From positions 1 through 18,057 of the forward strand of contig JADFMS010000031.1 in assembly GCA_022563775.1 (NCBI GenBank): DNA of 18,057 nt, given 5' to 3'. The notes under the pieces were generated by a model. The model made no database searches. It saw only the letters and a program-made list of their open reading frames with translations, and was not told the origin of the DNA. Below are positions 15,729 to 18,057 of this stretch, in pieces. Numbering within the stretch: the stretch's first letter is position 1; each line of letters opens with the position of its first letter. This stretch comes from Fidelibacterota bacterium. GTDB lineage: Bacteria; Marinisomatota; SORT01. Made by a program: the position numbers and the translations under genes.

Positions 15729-17006
15729 TTGACAAAGATCAGATCAAAGATAAAGAGCCGGCAAAAAGCAATCCTGATGGGTGTGGGAACCAGCGATATT
15801 GCTAAGGAGGATATCGAAGAGTCCTTGGAAGAGCTGCGGCAATTGGCGGTTACAGCCGGCGCTGAAGTGATAAATATCATGCTTCAACGGATGACTTCAA
15901 TCAACCCTGCTACGTATATCGGGAAAGGGAAAGCAAAAGAACTGTCGGATGAAGTCAAGAGCCGGGAATGCGATTTAGTGATCTTTGATGACGAGCTATC
16001 GCCGGCACAGGCGGGATCGCTTGAAAGAATATTAGAGTGCAGCGTAATAGATCGAACCGGCTTGATACTCGATATATTCGCGCTTCATGCGCGAACCAAG
16101 GAAGCAAAAATTCAAGTAGAGCTTGCTCAGAACAAATATCTGCTTCCCAGGCTGACCGGACAGTGGACGCATCTCGAAAGGCAGGAAGGCGCTATCGGTA
16201 CAAGAGGACCCGGCGAAACGCAGCTCGAAACTGACCGGCGGGCGGTTAGAAGGAGGATTTCAAAACTCGAGAAAGAGCTCGATAAGATCGATTCTCAGAG
16301 GGCGGTGCGGAGGGCGAACAGGAGAGGATTTAAGCTTGCAGCCGCGATCGGTTATACGAACGCCGGGAAGACTACACTTTTAAACGCCCTCTCGGGCGCA
16401 AATGCTCTCGTTGAAGACAAACTTTTCGCAACTCTTGATACGATCGTACGCAAAGTGTCTCTCCGGAAGGGTAATGAACTTCTCTTGAGTGATACTGTCG
16501 GATTTATCAGGAAACTGCCTCATGATCTCGTAGCATCGTTTAAGAGTACTCTTTCGGAAACTATTGAGGCCGATCTACTTCTCCATGTGATCGATTCGAG
16601 TCAGCCTAATATAATGGCACGGATGGAAGCGGTGACGTCAGTGCTCCACGAAATAGGGATAGAGGATAAGCCGATGATTCACGTTTTTAACAAGTCTGAT
16701 CTCGTAGAATCAAGCGGCAAGAAAAAGGCACTCATGAAGAATTTCCCGGATGGGGTATTTATTTCAGCCGCAAGGGGAGACGGGTTGGAAGAATTGAAGG
16801 ATAAAATTTATGAAAAAATCTCCTTCGGAAGCGTAACAAAAACAGTGTCGATCCCCGTCAGCGAAAGTCGTTTTTTATCAGAGATACATTCATCCGGCAG
16901 GGTTCTGAACGTCAGTCAATTGGATGGTCAAATGTTGATAGAATTCGAAGCTACCGTTGAAGCGGCATCGAAAATCCAAAATAAAGTAAACAAACTCTCA
17001 GAATAG
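15729..17006 (+). CDS. hflX: ribosome-associated GTPase HflX
   Basis: This 425-residue GTPase binds the large ribosomal subunit and, in E. coli, splits stalled 70S ribosomes under stress. The N-terminal HflX domain includes INPATYIGKGKAKEL (58-72) and FDDELSPAQAGSLE (86-99). The linker has GTRGPGETQLETDRR (157-171) and a coiled-coil helix (172-195). The GTPase domain has G1 GYTNAGKT (208-215), LFATLDTIVRK (232-242), G3 DTVGFI (255-260) and G4 NKSD (321-324), all intact. A small C-terminal domain follows residue 370. The start is TTG at 15729, 23 bases after the BatA-type gene, with no Shine-Dalgarno; the next methionine (residue 17) would cut into the first conserved strand. It is the last gene of the plus-strand series. 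Confidence 0.94.
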   Translation: MTKIRSKIKSRQKAILMGVGTSDIAKEDIEESLEELRQLAVTAGAEVINIMLQRMTSINPATYIGKGKAKELSDEVKSRECDLVIFDDELSPAQAGSLERILECSVIDRTGLILDIFALHARTKEAKIQVELAQNKYLLPRLTGQWTHLERQEGAIGTRGPGETQLETDRRAVRRRISKLEKELDKIDSQRAVRRANRRGFKLAAAIGYTNAGKTTLLNALSGANALVEDKLFATLDTIVRKVSLRKGNELLLSDTVGFIRKLPHDLVASFKSTLSETIEADLLLHVIDSSQPNIMARMEAVTSVLHEIGIEDKPMIHVFNKSDLVESSGKKKALMKNFPDGVFISAARGDGLEELKDKIYEKISFGSVTKTVSIPVSESRFLSEIHSSGRVLNVSQLDGQMLIEFEATVEAASKIQNKVNKLSE

Positions 17007-17022
17007 ATTCCCCCAAAAATCA

Positions 17023-17190
17023 TAGACCCCGGCGGAGTGGTTACAAGGGAACCGTATCGTTCACGGTGGGCACCTCCAGGGCGCTTCACGCTTCCGCCTG
17101 TTTACGGCGGCATGCACTCCACGTCCTGAGTTGGGCTCCCTAACTAAGAGTGTTGGTTCCAAATGAAACACTCTTGATCGTCGGGGTCTA
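17023..17190 (+). ncRNA. structured non-coding RNA candidate, possibly 6S-like
   Basis: A block of 168 bases, about 57% GC against about 37% in the next 113 bases, sits between convergent genes with no reading frame. TAGACCCCG (17023-17031) pairs perfectly with CGGGGTCTA (17182-17190). Inside are a 9-bp hairpin AAGAGTGTT/AACACTCTT in the 3' half (17146-17175), ACCGT/ACGGT in the 5' half, CCGCC/GGCGG near the centre, and AGGGA/TCCCT that could close an inner helix. A long closed rod with an interrupted middle and a hairpin on the 3' side resembles 6S RNA in size and plan. The orientation is not proven: on the minus strand the closing stem is followed by TGATTTTT, like a terminator. It is not a tRNA, tmRNA or SRP RNA by eye. 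Confidence 0.5.
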
Positions 17191-17303
17191 AATCAGAAAG
17201 ACTATGTCAAAGATCAATGGCGCCTCCCATTCGGGTTACATATCTGACGTCTATTCATAAGATACCGAATCGAAATAATTAAATCAACCAAGAAGTCGGA
17301 TAT

Positions 17304-18057
17304 TTATTTCGACGTGGAAACCATGACTTTTTCGCCTTCAGTCTTCGCGATTGTGATAGTGCCGACCGAATCGCTCCAGACGTTTACCGTAGTCCTCATC
17401 ATATCGAGAACTCTGTCGACTGCTATTATCAATCCCACGCCTTCGAGAGGCAAACCTACCGCATTCAAAATGATGCTCATCATAACGAGACCTGCCATCG
17501 GAATTCCGGCGGCGCCGATAGAAGCGAGTAATGCGGTCATTACCACAATGAGCTGTTGGGTGAATGAAAGCTCGATGCCGTAAGCCTGTGCGATGAATAT
17601 TGCAGCGACACACTCGTACAAGGCAGTTCCGTCCATGTTGATGGTTGAACCGAGAGGAAGGACGAAACTGGTTATCTTGTTTGATACGCCCGCCTTTTTT
17701 TGCACGCTGGTAATCGTCAGAGGGAGAGTGGCTGACGAAGAAGAGGTCGAAAACGCAGTGGTGAGGGCATCACTCATATTTCGAAAAAATTCCAGCGGAT
17801 TGACCTTTGCTACAAATGCCAATACCAACGGAAGAGTGATCAGCGCATGAATCAACAGACCGCCCGCTACTACAGACATGTAGCTCAACAACGGGACAAA
17901 CGCTGAAAAACCCGTCTTGGCGACAATTTTGACCATAAGTCCGAAAACCCCAATCGGCGCAAGCTTGATGATCACTCCGGTCATTTTCATCATTATTTCA
18001 AAAAACGTTTCGAAAAGTTGTGTTACCCGGATTCGAGAAGACTCCGGTAAGCGAGTG
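17304..18057 (-). CDS. dicarboxylate/amino acid:cation symporter, DAACS family (5' truncated by window edge)
   Basis: The minus-strand frame is open to the right edge; codons upstream of the first visible methionine (17993) continue family sequence (RVTQLFETFFEIMMKM), so the true start lies outside. The 250 visible residues cover the C-terminal part of a family of about 400-430 residues. Diagnostic are IKLAPIGVFGLM, the serine-rich hairpin FSTSSSSATLPLT (substrate and gating loop), NMDGTALYE (cation site in TM7), a second re-entrant loop with IGAAGIPMAGL, and DRVLDMMRTTVNV in TM8, which binds the substrate amino group. After NV the protein reads WSD where bacterial relatives usually have xGD. 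It takes up glutamate, aspartate or C4-dicarboxylates with Na+ or H+; substrate specificity cannot be set from this part. Confidence 0.92.
   Translation of the reverse strand, partial: TRLPESSRIRVTQLFETFFEIMMKMTGVIIKLAPIGVFGLMVKIVAKTGFSAFVPLLSYMSVVAGGLLIHALITLPLVLAFVAKVNPLEFFRNMSDALTTAFSTSSSSATLPLTITSVQKKAGVSNKITSFVLPLGSTINMDGTALYECVAAIFIAQAYGIELSFTQQLIVVMTALLASIGAAGIPMAGLVMMSIILNAVGLPLEGVGLIIAVDRVLDMMRTTVNVWSDSVGTITIAKTEGEKVMVSTSK

Noticed and set aside
16037..16234. Plus-strand open frame of 65 codons inside hflX
   Set aside because: It is out of frame within a fully conserved GTPase gene and has a low-complexity arginine-rich translation.
17031..17067. tRNA-like D-arm (GCGGAGTGGTTA) and a 7-bp acceptor-like outer stem
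   Set aside because: The outer arms are about 150 bases apart, and no anticodon arm or T arm sits next to the 3' arm, so it is not a tRNA or tmRNA.
1..18057. CRISPR arrays, transposases, integrases or long direct repeats
   Set aside because: None was seen in reading through the window; the relics in the left part lack mobile-element ends.

Overview
The window carries the chromosome of a bacterium of moderate GC content. Its housekeeping proteins look like those of the Fibrobacteres-Chlorobi-Bacteroidetes (FCB) superphylum, for example a Fmt with an FRILP core and a solo BatA/vWA membrane protein. Six of the 16 intact or partial genes use TTG as the start codon, and most starts lack a Shine-Dalgarno sequence. 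An uncultured FCB-type lineage such as Marinimicrobia is a reasonable guess, but this is inference from protein style and not a taxonomic result.

Left region (1-3700) is the end of a surface-polysaccharide locus. It holds the 3' two-thirds of a UDP-GlcNAc 2-epimerase (wecB family), a small SAM methyltransferase, a convergent family-4 glycosyltransferase and a PAPS-dependent sulfotransferase. This part is AT-rich and shows genetic scarring. A stray glycosyltransferase C-terminus lies in another frame at 1317-1454. A small Shine-Dalgarno-led ORF at 2583-2787 is broken by an apparent single-base frameshift. Both are on the minus strand.

Middle region (3803-7517) pairs a large YfhO-type multi-membrane protein (probable GT-C glycosyltransferase) with an orphan membrane histidine kinase that begins 4 bases after its stop. 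A non-coding stretch of about 300 bases follows (7518-7818), with an imperfect hairpin, a possible terminator and a good sigma70-like promoter.

That promoter opens a long plus-strand housekeeping series (7819-17006): yajC, def, fmt, rsmB, a three-PASTA membrane protein, rpe, a SEC59/DGK1-type CTP-dependent lipid kinase, an unrecognised 145-residue protein, a BatA-type vWA protein and hflX. It combines protein export, formyl-methionine metabolism, ribosome modification and rescue, pentose phosphate metabolism and envelope functions.

Right end (17007-18057): between hflX and a convergent DAACS dicarboxylate/amino-acid symporter (cut by the window edge) lies a GC-rich block of about 168 bases. 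It is closed by a perfect 9-bp stem and contains further hairpins. It is most likely a structured non-coding RNA gene, perhaps 6S-like. No CRISPR array, transposase, tRNA or rRNA was seen. I found no clear new multi-gene system; the best leads are the RNA-like block, the YfhO-kinase pair and the gene relics in the glycan locus.
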